Virus record (IMG/VR): IMGVR_UViG_3300025869_000081
Span: 1 to 26,504 of that record
Length of the DNA stretch: 26,504 nt
Source of the DNA: a virus
Reading direction: 5' to 3' (one strand)
Part shown: in pieces, positions 16,367 to 23,549 of the stretch
How positions within the stretch are numbered: position 1 is the first letter of the stretch
Layout of the letters: each line of letters starts with the position of its first letter
Translations under genes and position numbers: made by a program
Notes under the pieces: model-generated
Databases searched by the model: none
Told to the model about the DNA's origin: nothing
What the model saw: only the letters and a program-made list of their open reading frames with translations

Positions 16367-18379
16367 ATGGCAGAGCAATCCAACAAAGAACCTATTAAAT
16401 CTGATCCACTAGATGAGACAAATAGAAAATTAACTAGGAAGGTTCTTAAACAACAACTTAAGAGTTATAAGGAAAACCGTCAAGGAGGCAAAAGCAAAGA
16501 TGTCTCCGGTGGACCGTTTAGTCGTAGATCTATTCGTGATATGCGTGCCATGACTCGAAAGGGAAATAAAGAGTTTACACCCGAAACCCAAACAGCGGGT
16601 TCAGCATTTAGAACGTTCAGTGAAAATAAAATAGATGACATAAAGACAGGCATTTTAACAAAAACTCTTGGTCAAGGCATTGGTGGATTTATAAACACCC
16701 GCCGTATGATTAAAAAATCAAAGGAAAAGCAGGTAAAACTAAGAGAGAAATTACTTAAGTTACTAGAAGCAGAGGGTAAAAAAAATCCAAAAGGTTATAC
16801 TGCTTTTACTGGTGCGGTAGAAAAAAGTGTAAAAGGCAAAGCAGATGAATTAACAAAGGCCGCAGTCGATATTCTTATTCAGATGGGTGCGACAACAGCA
16901 AGCAAAATTGAATCTTTCTTAAACGATTTTGGATCTGGTGATTTTGAACTATCTGATCTAGAATCTGAAATAGAAAGTGCAGCATCTGATGCAGGATTAG
17001 AAACAAAGAAGAGTCAATTAGGTCTCAGTTTGAAGAGCAAAGGAATTTCCTCGATAGGTTCAGGTGCCGATGTGTCTCCATCATCTTCTGAATCTGCCGA
17101 AAAAAGTGGTGGTGGTGGTGGTGGTGGCGGTGGTGTTGAGTCTAGACTTGTTCTACAAGAACTATCGACTCAAACTTCTATGCTCAGTAACATTGAAGAT
17201 CTACTGAAACCAAATGCCGGCGATAAAGCAAAAGATAGAGAAGATAAACTCGAAGGCGAAAGAGATGATAAACTAAAAGGTAAACTCAACAGATCTATGA
17301 GTGAACCAGACAAATCATCAGGAGATTCTGCTGATCCCGGTTTCTTGGGTGGAATGATGGATACTTTGATGGACTTTGTTGGAATGGGTGGTGGTGGTGG
17401 TAGAGGAAGACGAGGACGAAGAAAAGGAGCAAGAGCAAGAGCAAGAAGAATGCGTGGTGGTGGTAAAGGAGGTAGAATCTCTCGTCTCTTCGGTGCAGGA
17501 AAAGATCTTGTAGGCAAAGGTCTGGGTGGTGGTAAATCACTACTCGGTAAGGCCGGTGGTTTCTTTGGGAATATGTTCTCGAAGGCAAAGGGTTTAGCAG
17601 GTAGTGCTATTAAGGGCGTAAAAAATGTTGCAGGTAAATTAAATCCTATGGCCGCACTCAGGAAGGGTGCAGGAACCGCACTTAGGGGTCTTACATCAAT
17701 TCCTGGCCTTGGTGCCTTGATTTCAACAGCAATGGCTGCTTATGATATTAGTGGTATAAAATCAGATCCAGAATTATCACCCAAGAAGAAAAAAGAATTA
17801 ATAGGTAGGTCAATAGGTCAGGGACTAGGAGGAGCGTTAGGATCAATTGGTGGTGGTGTTCTAGGATCATTCATTCCAATTCCTGGCGTCGGTACTCTTC
17901 TGGGTGCAATGGGTGGTGGAGCGGCTGGTAGTTTCTTAGGAGATACTATCGCCGAGGCTTTGGGTGGAGAGAAGATTTACAACATAATGGCTGATCTGCC
18001 AGGTCTTGGTAGTTTGATAAGTGTTGATGAGGGAGATTCTGGAGCAGGTACGCTAACACCAAATAGTCAAAACTTAGAAGGTGCTGGAGCATCAAGTCTC
18101 TCAACTAATAATAGTGGTCAATTGCTTGGACCTAGTAGCGCCGCAACTCCAACACTCGCAACACAAGCGTCTGCTACAATTGATGCTAGTGCTAGATCTC
18201 AAGCAATTGCGAGTACTGGCACAAATGTAAATTCAACCAATAATGTTGTTGCACCAACCACCAGTGTTAACACCAACAACACCTTTACTACAATCAAGGT
18301 AGCACAAGAAGAACCCAGTTTCATAGCATCTCAAATGGTGAATAGTGGATCTAAATTCTCTGCTGGTAGATTCTCATAA
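16367..18379 (+). CDS. Probable tape measure protein (gp29 position)
   Basis: A 670-residue protein with a charged helical N-terminal third, a Gly-rich linker (about 248-256), an acidic-basic segment (285-310), an Arg/Gly-rich tract (345-370) and hydrophobic glycine-rich helices at about 390-460 and 478-550 (for example IPGLGALISTAMAAY). The tail end is Ser/Thr/Asn rich, closing with SFIASQMVNSGSKFSAGRF. Hydrophobic helices in a long protein immediately after a two-frame chaperone are the signature of tape measure proteins. At about 0.15 nm per residue the length would set a tail near 100 nm, close to T4 (gp29, 590 residues). No peptidase motif was recognised. Direct similarity to gp29 was not demonstrated, so another structural role is possible. 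Confidence 0.6.
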   Translation: MAEQSNKEPIKSDPLDETNRKLTRKVLKQQLKSYKENRQGGKSKDVSGGPFSRRSIRDMRAMTRKGNKEFTPETQTAGSAFRTFSENKIDDIKTGILTKTLGQGIGGFINTRRMIKKSKEKQVKLREKLLKLLEAEGKKNPKGYTAFTGAVEKSVKGKADELTKAAVDILIQMGATTASKIESFLNDFGSGDFELSDLESEIESAASDAGLETKKSQLGLSLKSKGISSIGSGADVSPSSSESAEKSGGGGGGGGGVESRLVLQELSTQTSMLSNIEDLLKPNAGDKAKDREDKLEGERDDKLKGKLNRSMSEPDKSSGDSADPGFLGGMMDTLMDFVGMGGGGGRGRRGRRKGARARARRMRGGGKGGRISRLFGAGKDLVGKGLGGGKSLLGKAGGFFGNMFSKAKGLAGSAIKGVKNVAGKLNPMAALRKGAGTALRGLTSIPGLGALISTAMAAYDISGIKSDPELSPKKKKELIGRSIGQGLGGALGSIGGGVLGSFIPIPGVGTLLGAMGGGAAGSFLGDTIAEALGGEKIYNIMADLPGLGSLISVDEGDSGAGTLTPNSQNLEGAGASSLSTNNSGQLLGPSSAATPTLATQASATIDASARSQAIASTGTNVNSTNNVVAPTTSVNTNNTFTTIKVAQEEPSFIASQMVNSGSKFSAGRFS

Positions 18380-18386
18380 TAGAAAA

Positions 18387-18410
18387 GGGGAGTGACCGAA
18401 GTCACTCCCC
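18387..18410 (-). terminator. Strong Rho-independent terminator downstream of gp32
   Basis: A perfect 10-bp stem (GGGGAGTGAC with GTCACTCCCC) closes a 4-base loop. Read on the minus strand the loop is C-TTCG-G, the very stable UUCG tetraloop, and it is followed by TTTTCTATT. It lies 21 bases past the gp32 stop. On the plus strand it follows the probable tape measure gene by 7 bases but lacks a U-tract there, so termination of plus-strand transcripts would be weaker. Confidence 0.9.
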
Positions 18411-18431
18411 TGATCATCCCTCTCCTGTTTT

Positions 18432-19310
18432 TCACTCATCATCTGCTGCGAGTTTGTTGAAGAAGGACAAGGCGTCCTCTTCAGTCTCAGCAGTGGGAGC
18501 GGCTGCGGGAGCAGTAGTGACCTCAGGCTCACTAGTCTCTGCGGTTTCAGTAACAGCATCATCCTGAGTAGAACGAATGTCGTTACCGAGAACGTCGTTG
18601 AGACGCGCCTTGAGTTCCTCGTAAGACTTGAACTGATCGGGAGCAATAATCTCAGTAAGAGAGTATTCAGACTTCCACAGATCCTCAAGACGAGAATCGT
18701 CACCATCAAACAAAGCAGACTGCGATTCAAACTCGCTCTTGTCGTAGTTGATGTAACCAGCAACCTTACGAACCTTGAGTTTGAAGTTAGCACCCTTCCA
18801 GAAGTCAAACGGATCGACTGGAGTTTCATCTGCGAATTCAGGCTTCATAGATTCCTGAATCTTATCGAAGATCTTCTTACCATACTTGTAGAGGAAGACC
18901 TTACCCTCATTCTGTGGGTTGCTGGGATCGCTCACCACAAGAATGTTACTGATGTAGGAGAGACGACGCTTACGCTGTCGAGCAATATCCTTATCAGATT
19001 CAAGTCCGCTGTTCCAAAGATCGTTGTTTACCTCACAGAGTGGACACTTGCCACCGATAGTGGTAGGACAGTTCTCAATGAACCAACCACCCTTACCCTG
19101 AAATCCGTGAGTGTAAAGACGAGCGAACGGGAGTTCCTCATCGCCAGGAGCGGGGAGGAATCGAATAACGGCATAACCATTACTCGACTTGTCTAGTTCG
19201 GGACGCCAGTAGCGGTCATCCTTGTAAGACTTCTTGTCGTTCATCTTTTCCATCTTGTCTGAGAGAGCAGATACGTCTCCGCTTCTCTTCTTCATGTCTG
19301 AAAAGCCCAT
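18432..19310 (-). CDS. 32: Single-stranded DNA-binding protein gp32
   Basis: A 292-residue homologue of T4 gp32 (301 residues), which coats ssDNA in replication, recombination and repair. Order of parts: a basic N-terminal segment for cooperativity (KKRSGDVSALSDKMEKM), the OB-fold core with RFLPAPGDEELPFARLYTHG, a zinc site H68-C81-C89-C92 matching T4 H64-C77-C87-C90, and an acidic/Ala-Pro C-terminal tail from about residue 245 that in T4 recruits partner proteins. The start is supported by AAGGAA 8 bases upstream. It is transcribed alone from the promoter at 19383-19410 and ends at the UUCG terminator. A two-hairpin leader suggests autoregulation of the kind known for T4 gp32. Confidence 0.95.
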   Translation of the reverse strand: MGFSDMKKRSGDVSALSDKMEKMNDKKSYKDDRYWRPELDKSSNGYAVIRFLPAPGDEELPFARLYTHGFQGKGGWFIENCPTTIGGKCPLCEVNNDLWNSGLESDKDIARQRKRRLSYISNILVVSDPSNPQNEGKVFLYKYGKKIFDKIQESMKPEFADETPVDPFDFWKGANFKLKVRKVAGYINYDKSEFESQSALFDGDDSRLEDLWKSEYSLTEIIAPDQFKSYEELKARLNDVLGNDIRSTQDDAVTETAETSEPEVTTAPAAAPTAETEEDALSFFNKLAADDE

Positions 19311-19325
19311 ATGCTTTTCCTTTCT

Positions 19326-19342
19326 TTAGGGGTCTACCCTAA
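19326..19342 (-). promoter_or_regulatory. gp32 leader hairpin 2, next to the ribosome site
   Basis: TTAGGG pairs with CCCTAA across a 5-base loop, 15 bases upstream of the gp32 start and just ahead of AAAGGAA. Its position lets it control ribosome access. T4 gp32 represses its own translation by binding a leader with a pseudoknot, so an equivalent operator is plausible here. Confidence 0.5.
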
Positions 19343-19352
19343 TCTTAGTTAC

Positions 19353-19369
19353 GCAAGGAACTACCTTGC
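19353..19369 (-). promoter_or_regulatory. gp32 leader hairpin 1
   Basis: GCAAGG and CCTTGC form a perfect 6-bp stem around a 5-base loop near the predicted 5' end of the gp32 mRNA (start about 19376). Together with the second hairpin it fills most of a leader of about 66 bases, the expected place for an autoregulatory nucleation site. Confidence 0.5.
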
Positions 19370-19382
19370 ACGAGTTATGTTT

Positions 19383-19410
19383 ATTATACCACCCAAAAGT
19401 CATCTGTCAA
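19383..19410 (-). promoter_or_regulatory. Consensus sigma70-type promoter of gp32
   Basis: On the minus strand TTGACA (19410-19405) is separated by 16 bases from TATAAT (19388-19383), both perfect matches. The spacer ends in GTGG, giving an extended -10 (TGG-TATAAT). The -35 box begins directly after the gp33 stop. This is likely an early promoter used by host RNA polymerase. Confidence 0.88.
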
Positions 19411-19629
19411 CTAAATTGGGAGTTTTGCTGAGGTTACTTGAGGCAGGATATTGAGATCTCTGCCTTCGATTTCTAACTTCTCGATGATAGGCTTTGTGAG
19501 AGTCTTTGCAATAAAAACGGGGTCAATATCGTATTCTTCGCAAATACTCAACACTGCCTCGACGTAGGTTCCACCATTTTCTTTCACATAAGTTTCAATC
19601 TCATGTGGGAAGTTTATATCTTCAATCAT
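19411..19629 (-). CDS. 33: Late-transcription coactivator gp33-like
   Basis: A 72-residue acidic protein. The pattern NFPHEIETYVKENGGTYVEA, VLSICEEYDIDP, then a second helix (IAKTLTKPIIEKLEIEG) resembles the short gp33 proteins of marine T4-like phages; T4 gp33 has 112 residues. gp33 binds host RNA polymerase and the sliding clamp and, with the sigma-like gp55, activates late promoters. The short C-terminal end (LNILPQ...SAKLPI) is hydrophobic, as expected for a clamp-binding tail. Location next to gp32 agrees with the T4 cluster 32-59-33, though no gp59 lies between them. The ribosome site AAAGGA is 6 bases before the ATG. Identification rests on length, pattern and neighbourhood. Confidence 0.7.
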   Translation of the reverse strand: MIEDINFPHEIETYVKENGGTYVEAVLSICEEYDIDPVFIAKTLTKPIIEKLEIEGRDLNILPQVTSAKLPI

Positions 19630-19650
19630 TACGAATCCTTTTGGGTGTTG

Positions 19651-19670
19651 GTTACTATTATATATATTAC
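19651..19670. promoter_or_regulatory. AT-rich bidirectional candidate promoter between gp33 and the 492-residue gene
   Basis: The 69-base divergent gap holds a TATATATA run. Minus strand reads GTAATATATATAATAG toward gp33, and plus strand reads ACTATTATATATATTAC toward 19699. Similar GTAATATATAC lies upstream of the SET gene. Both divergent genes need a promoter here, so the tract may serve both. Confidence 0.4.
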
Positions 19671-19698
19671 AGATCAGAATATCATATCGGAGTAGATC

Positions 19699-21177
19699 AT
19701 GGCTGATAACATTATCGTCGCTAGCGGACCTTCAGGTGCCACATATAATATGGCTACAGATGACGGGTTCGGTGTTAGTGCAGACGCACAAGTTCAAATC
19801 ATCAAACCCGTATTTGGTGACACCACCACTTCAACTCGCGTATCAAATACCAATCCTATGCCTGTTCAGTTGTTCTCTGGATACTCCGGAGGATCAACTG
19901 CATCTATTATAGAAGATGGTGAGTTGAAAGTCAAGGGAACATTCAACATCGGTAACTCGATGGCTGTTTACGGAAGCACCGCAGCATACCTCAAGGTAAT
20001 CGTTGCTGGTGGCGTAACGGGAACATCGGGTGGTACAGGTGTTATTGGTTCTACTGGTAATCCAGCAGTATACTCTGCCGTAGAAGTTACTGGAGCGGTA
20101 CAGGGCATCTCTGGTGGACAAGCACTCGCTGTGTCTGCCACTGATCTTGATATTCGCAACCTAACTGGTGGAACAATAGGCTACACAGGATCTACTCTAT
20201 CTGATTATGTGGCTGTTCAGGGAATCTCTGGTGGAATGGCAGTTTCCGTATCTGCCACTGATCTTGATATTCGTAACTTAACTGCCACTGATGTTGTCAC
20301 TGTGGTTGGTACTACTGCCTCTAACGTGGGAGTCACTGGAACCGTTACTGCCATTGCAACTGATCTTGACATACGGGATCTCGCAGCAGGAACGGACTCT
20401 GTAGCGGTATATAACTCTGCTGGAGGTACGACCCTCCCAGTTGATCTCTACGCAGCAGGGACCGCTCTAGGAGTCTCTGGAGACGCACTCAAGGTTGCGT
20501 TCGATAGTGTCACTGGAGTCACGTTCAGCGTCAACGTAGCGAGCGATATCGGGGTCTCCAACACCGCTGGAACCACCCTAGCAGTCGAGGGTAGAACAGG
20601 AATGGTCCCCGTAACGGTCCAAGGAGCGGGAGTAGGAGACTCAGTTATCGTCTCTGCCACCGATCTAGATATCCGCAGTCTAACTGCCACCGATCAGGTA
20701 ACTGTGGTTGGTGATCTGGTAAGCCACGGTGCAACTACTGCGGCACAAATCACACAAGCCAATCAGAAGATCGGCACACTCAACAACACTGTAGTTGGTG
20801 TTGGTGGTAAGGTAGATACGGCAAACACATCCCTCAAGACACTCTCAGATTCTGTAGTTACAGTAGGGAAAGATAAACTAGTCAAGACTAGTATGGATCG
20901 AGTTACACCTCCCAGCGATATTTACGTTGCAAGTGTTAAAGTTTCTGGTGCTGGTAAGCCTCTGGCATCAGCAACACTACAGAATGGTGTAACAATTAAA
21001 TCTTCGACGAGCAATACAGGAACAGTTTATGTTGGTGCAACCAACCTCATCAATAATACAAACAACGGATTCCCACTACTTCCTGGCGAAGAATTGTTCC
21101 TAAGTATTCTAGATCCATCTAAGATCTTCGTTCGTGCAGATACTACATCATCTACAATCCATGTAATAGGTTCTTGA
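19699..21177 (+). CDS. Repeat-containing virion (fibre or head-decoration) protein
   Basis: A 492-residue protein with no signal peptide. Four ATDLDIR motifs occur at residues 147-153, 186-192, 220-226 and 320-326, two of them preceded by VQGISGG repeats, and are joined by Val/Thr/Gly-rich beta segments. Residues about 345-395 look like a helical coiled coil (ITQANQKIGTLNNTVVGVGG, KVDTANTSLKTLSDSVV). The C-terminal 85 residues (VKVSGAGKPLASATLQNGVT, IKSS, NTGTVYVGATN, GFPLLPGEELFLSI and SKIFVRADT) form a compact beta domain common at the ends of phage fibre and head-decoration proteins. The ribosome site is CGGAG. One base separates it from the next gene, so the two are probably cotranslated virion components. 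Which part of the particle it occupies cannot be told. Confidence 0.65.
   Translation: MADNIIVASGPSGATYNMATDDGFGVSADAQVQIIKPVFGDTTTSTRVSNTNPMPVQLFSGYSGGSTASIIEDGELKVKGTFNIGNSMAVYGSTAAYLKVIVAGGVTGTSGGTGVIGSTGNPAVYSAVEVTGAVQGISGGQALAVSATDLDIRNLTGGTIGYTGSTLSDYVAVQGISGGMAVSVSATDLDIRNLTATDVVTVVGTTASNVGVTGTVTAIATDLDIRDLAAGTDSVAVYNSAGGTTLPVDLYAAGTALGVSGDALKVAFDSVTGVTFSVNVASDIGVSNTAGTTLAVEGRTGMVPVTVQGAGVGDSVIVSATDLDIRSLTATDQVTVVGDLVSHGATTAAQITQANQKIGTLNNTVVGVGGKVDTANTSLKTLSDSVVTVGKDKLVKTSMDRVTPPSDIYVASVKVSGAGKPLASATLQNGVTIKSSTSNTGTVYVGATNLINNTNNGFPLLPGEELFLSILDPSKIFVRADTTSSTIHVIGS
20137..20676 (+). repeat. Four degenerate ATDLDIR-encoding repeats
   Basis: Within the 492-residue gene the DNA for (S)ATDLDIR(N/D/S)L recurs at 20137, 20254, 20356 and 20656. 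The first two copies are nearly identical (GCCACTGATCTTGATATTCG), while the fourth uses different synonymous codons (ACCGATCTAGATATCCGC), so the copies have diverged. Spacing is uneven (39, 34 and 100 codons). Confidence 0.85.
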
Positions 21178-21178
21178 T

Positions 21179-22741
21179 ATGAGAAGAAGACCAAAGAGAA
21201 GTACTACTGTAAATAAAAAAGCAGTAGAGACGAGTGATAATCTGATTCGACAAAATAGTGCAACTGTATATGGACTATACTTTGCCTCATCGAATACTGA
21301 TTTTCTTTTAGATGAAAAAAAGACTCGTTTCTCTTTGCGTCCTAGTGTCGTTGTGAAGCCTGATAGAAAAACTGTAATGTTTGACTACTCGCAGGTCACT
21401 GGAGATGAAGCATCAATCTTTGATGGCTTCTTCCGAGGACTTAGTGTTGGTGCTACGCTAACACTAGATGGTGGTATTGAGTCCACTTGCAATTTCATCA
21501 ATGAAGTTACTGGTGTTCCACTAACCAATTTCGCAGACACCTACACGATCTCAACTGTTGATGTTTCAAAGAAAATCTTAGTGGCGACTAAAGGCACTAC
21601 TATATCATCAACAACTGCCTCTGTGTTTGATGGTAGATACTTCATCGATCTACCCCAGTGGACTAAAACTCAAACGAATGAAGACTCCACTTCAATCAGT
21701 AAAATCTTAAACCTACTTCCAAGTCAGTCTATCAGTCACTTGGGTGTTGTACCTGGCTCTGTTTTGGAGTTTGCAAAGACCAGTAAGAACAATAGTAGGT
21801 TTACCGTAGAGAGTGTCTATACTCAAAATGGTATTGAATGTATTGATGTAACAGAACAGGTAGTTCAAGAAGACGCTTCTGATGATCAGGTTATCGTTTC
21901 TGTTTATGGAGAAGAATCAATCAAACCACCCGTAGAAGAAGGTTCATCTCAACCATATACCCCTGCTATTGAATGGTCATCCTCTGGAGTAAATAATTCT
22001 GGTGTATCCGACTGGTGTACTGATCCACCTGAATATAGTGACGAACCTATGCCTAGAGGAGGAGATGCTCATGACATATGGAGGATCAAAGACACGTTTT
22101 GTTGTACATGTCTTGTCTATGCTGAAGGAGAGTGTGATGATGATCAGTGTCAAAAATGTACCGCATGGGTAGCATATAATAGAATACGAAGTAATTATGA
22201 TGGTGACCAATATTTAGGACAGCCAGGACTCACCGGAGGAACTATTCCGCAGTTCAGAGATCCCCCCGGATCCAAGCCGAAGTACCGAAAAGAAGATAGT
22301 TTTTGTGATCAAGCAAGAATGCCTGGTAGATGGGAAGGTGGCTGGGAAGATAAAAAAGGAAATCCGAATAAAAAGTTTAGAGATTGTTTCTGTGTAGACT
22401 GGGATTTAAGATCAGAGGAACTGTGTATAAACAAAGCACAAAGAATATGTGAGTCGATGACAAACTTCCCTGAAGGCATAAGTCCCGGAGTAGATCCTAC
22501 TGGTGGTGCAAACTATTTCTTTCAAAGAGGAAGAGTTCCAGACTGGATGCTCTGTAACTTAAAGAAATCAGCGAATGGTGAACCACCACGATGTAAAAGA
22601 GTTACCGGTGTATGTGCCAATTGTGGAAATGAAATGTTTATTTGCAATAAAATGCCTAAAGCCTGTGACGATTTAGGAGTGACTCCAGATCCACCTAAAA
22701 AATCAGATGGAAGAGATGATACTCCCGTCGTTCCCGCTTAA
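21179..22741 (+). CDS. Probable virion protein with cysteine-rich C-terminal half
   Basis: A 520-residue protein of unknown function. The basic N-terminus (MRRRPKRSTT) leads into a beta-rich region (30-250) with strands such as SATVYGLYFASSNTDFLLDE, where only C104 and C221 occur. From residue 280 to 496 there are 18 cysteines, including CCTC (308-311), CDDDQCQKC (319-327), CFC (403-405) and CANC (479-482), mixed with Trp and Pro; the last 20 residues are Pro/Asp rich. This spacing suggests disulfide-bonded or zinc-binding modules. It follows the repeat protein by one base, so the pair may form one structure on the virion. There is no secretion signal, so disulfides could form only after lysis. 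No family was recognised. Confidence 0.55.
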   Translation: MRRRPKRSTTVNKKAVETSDNLIRQNSATVYGLYFASSNTDFLLDEKKTRFSLRPSVVVKPDRKTVMFDYSQVTGDEASIFDGFFRGLSVGATLTLDGGIESTCNFINEVTGVPLTNFADTYTISTVDVSKKILVATKGTTISSTTASVFDGRYFIDLPQWTKTQTNEDSTSISKILNLLPSQSISHLGVVPGSVLEFAKTSKNNSRFTVESVYTQNGIECIDVTEQVVQEDASDDQVIVSVYGEESIKPPVEEGSSQPYTPAIEWSSSGVNNSGVSDWCTDPPEYSDEPMPRGGDAHDIWRIKDTFCCTCLVYAEGECDDDQCQKCTAWVAYNRIRSNYDGDQYLGQPGLTGGTIPQFRDPPGSKPKYRKEDSFCDQARMPGRWEGGWEDKKGNPNKKFRDCFCVDWDLRSEELCINKAQRICESMTNFPEGISPGVDPTGGANYFFQRGRVPDWMLCNLKKSANGEPPRCKRVTGVCANCGNEMFICNKMPKACDDLGVTPDPPKKSDGRDDTPVVPA

Positions 22742-23308
22742 TCACTCTTCTTCGTTTAGTTCATTCGCCGCGTCAATCGTTTCCTTGATGCCTCTGCTGG
22801 CGGGCTTATCTTCGACTGCTCTGGGTCTGAACTTAATTGCTCCCTCTTCAAACTTTTCAGTCTGCTCGGAGTTTACCAACTTCATGTTTTCCTGAATCTC
22901 GGTAACCTTATCCAACCATTCCTGAAAACCTTGACCGTAGTTCATCACAATCTCTTCCCCTTCCTTGATATCATCAAGGGCAGTTAGAGCAGTAACGGAC
23001 TCGTTGTAATCATGAACTAGAACGGCGTTGGGTTCAAGAGAGTGATTGGTAAACTGACAATAACCAAACGGAATAGCAAAGTTAATGCCTTCCTTCTGAC
23101 ACTTCTCACAGTTACAGTTGATGCCGTAGGAATAGTGGTGAAGGGCGGGGTCGCGGTTCTCGTTCTGCGACCTATGTGTGGTTCGGACGAAGATCGTCTC
23201 TTCAATAACCTCACCCTTTTCGATCGCTTCCTTTGCGAATAGACCGTAGCGGTGTAGATTAGATTGACGAACAGCAACCTTAGTTGAAATCTTTAGTTCT
23301 TCTTTCAT
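22742..23308 (-). CDS. SET-domain protein (putative protein-lysine methyltransferase)
   Basis: A 188-residue protein with a compact SET domain at about 8-126. Visible motifs are the N-terminal strand RYGLFAKEAIEKGEVIEE (20-37), the pseudoknot strand CQFTNHSLEPNA (84-95; N88-H89 contact S-adenosylmethionine in the family) and IKEGEEIVMNYG (114-125; Y124 in the place of the catalytic Tyr). A CNCEKC cluster (65-70) is inserted in the middle and may bind zinc. After the domain come a charged helix and an acidic tail. The family methylates lysines on proteins; a phage or host target is unknown. It ends exactly where the convergent 520-residue gene ends and has an AAAGGA ribosome site. Confidence 0.8.
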   Translation of the reverse strand: MKEELKISTKVAVRQSNLHRYGLFAKEAIEKGEVIEETIFVRTTHRSQNENRDPALHHYSYGINCNCEKCQKEGINFAIPFGYCQFTNHSLEPNAVLVHDYNESVTALTALDDIKEGEEIVMNYGQGFQEWLDKVTEIQENMKLVNSEQTEKFEEGAIKFRPRAVEDKPASRGIKETIDAANELNEEE

Positions 23309-23325
23309 GATGAATATCCTTTAAA

Positions 23326-23335
23326 GTATATATTA
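23326..23335 (-). promoter_or_regulatory. Candidate TAATATATAC promoter element of the SET gene
   Basis: The minus-strand sequence GGTAATATATACTTTAAAGG lies 18-27 bases upstream of the SET start, with its 5' end overlapping the stop codon of the zinc-finger gene. It shares GTAATATATA with the tract upstream of gp33. A single -10 type element would fit a T4-like late promoter. Low confidence because AT-rich runs arise by chance. Confidence 0.3.
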
Positions 23336-23542
23336 CCGTGCCCGAGAATACTCTCGGTTGAGTCGTCGGACGTTTTCCTTACCCTTAGCAATGAACAACT
23401 CACCCGCAGTCTTATGCGAGTAGATCATTCGTGCTACAACGGGCGCCGCGTGCTTGTCCGCACATTTCACGCAGTAGTCAGTTTCGCCAATCGCTTCGAT
23501 GCGAGCAGCAGGAATTTCGTTATTACAATCAAGACAGTTCAT
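23333..23542 (-). CDS. Small DksA/TraR-type C4 zinc finger protein
   Basis: A 69-residue protein whose first 30 residues form the zinc finger: C3-x2-C6, then NNEIPAARIEAIGE, then C24-x2-C27. The IP-x-x-RI-x-A stretch between the pairs is the DksA/TraR family signature. In DksA and TraR this finger supports binding in the RNA polymerase secondary channel, but the coiled coil with the acidic tip is missing here, so a transcription role is only possible. The rest is a basic helical tail (KGKENVRRLNREYSRAR). No Shine-Dalgarno is seen; the start lies 7 bases after the stop of a small upstream frame, suggesting coupled translation. Confidence 0.75.
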   Translation of the reverse strand: MNCLDCNNEIPAARIEAIGETDYCVKCADKHAAPVVARMIYSHKTAGELFIAKGKENVRRLNREYSRAR

Positions 23543-23549
23543 AAATTCG

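Noticed and set aside
17106-17133. GGT trinucleotide run considered as a microsatellite or CRISPR-like repeat
   Set aside because: It simply encodes a poly-Gly linker in frame; no spacers or repeats of CRISPR type are present.
17170-17588. Minus-strand frames opposite the probable tape measure gene, rich in Pro/Leu or His
   Set aside because: They mirror the GGT-rich and Arg-rich codons of the plus-strand gene and have no ribosome site.
18387-18410. Terminator assigned to the plus-strand tape measure gene
   Set aside because: The plus-strand copy has no following U-tract, and the UUCG loop and T-run exist only on the minus strand; weak bidirectional action remains possible.
18374-18829. A 151-codon Leu/Arg-rich minus-strand frame at the end of gp32
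   Set aside because: It overlaps the well-supported gp32 gene in another frame, crosses the terminator, and has low-complexity composition typical of a shadow frame.
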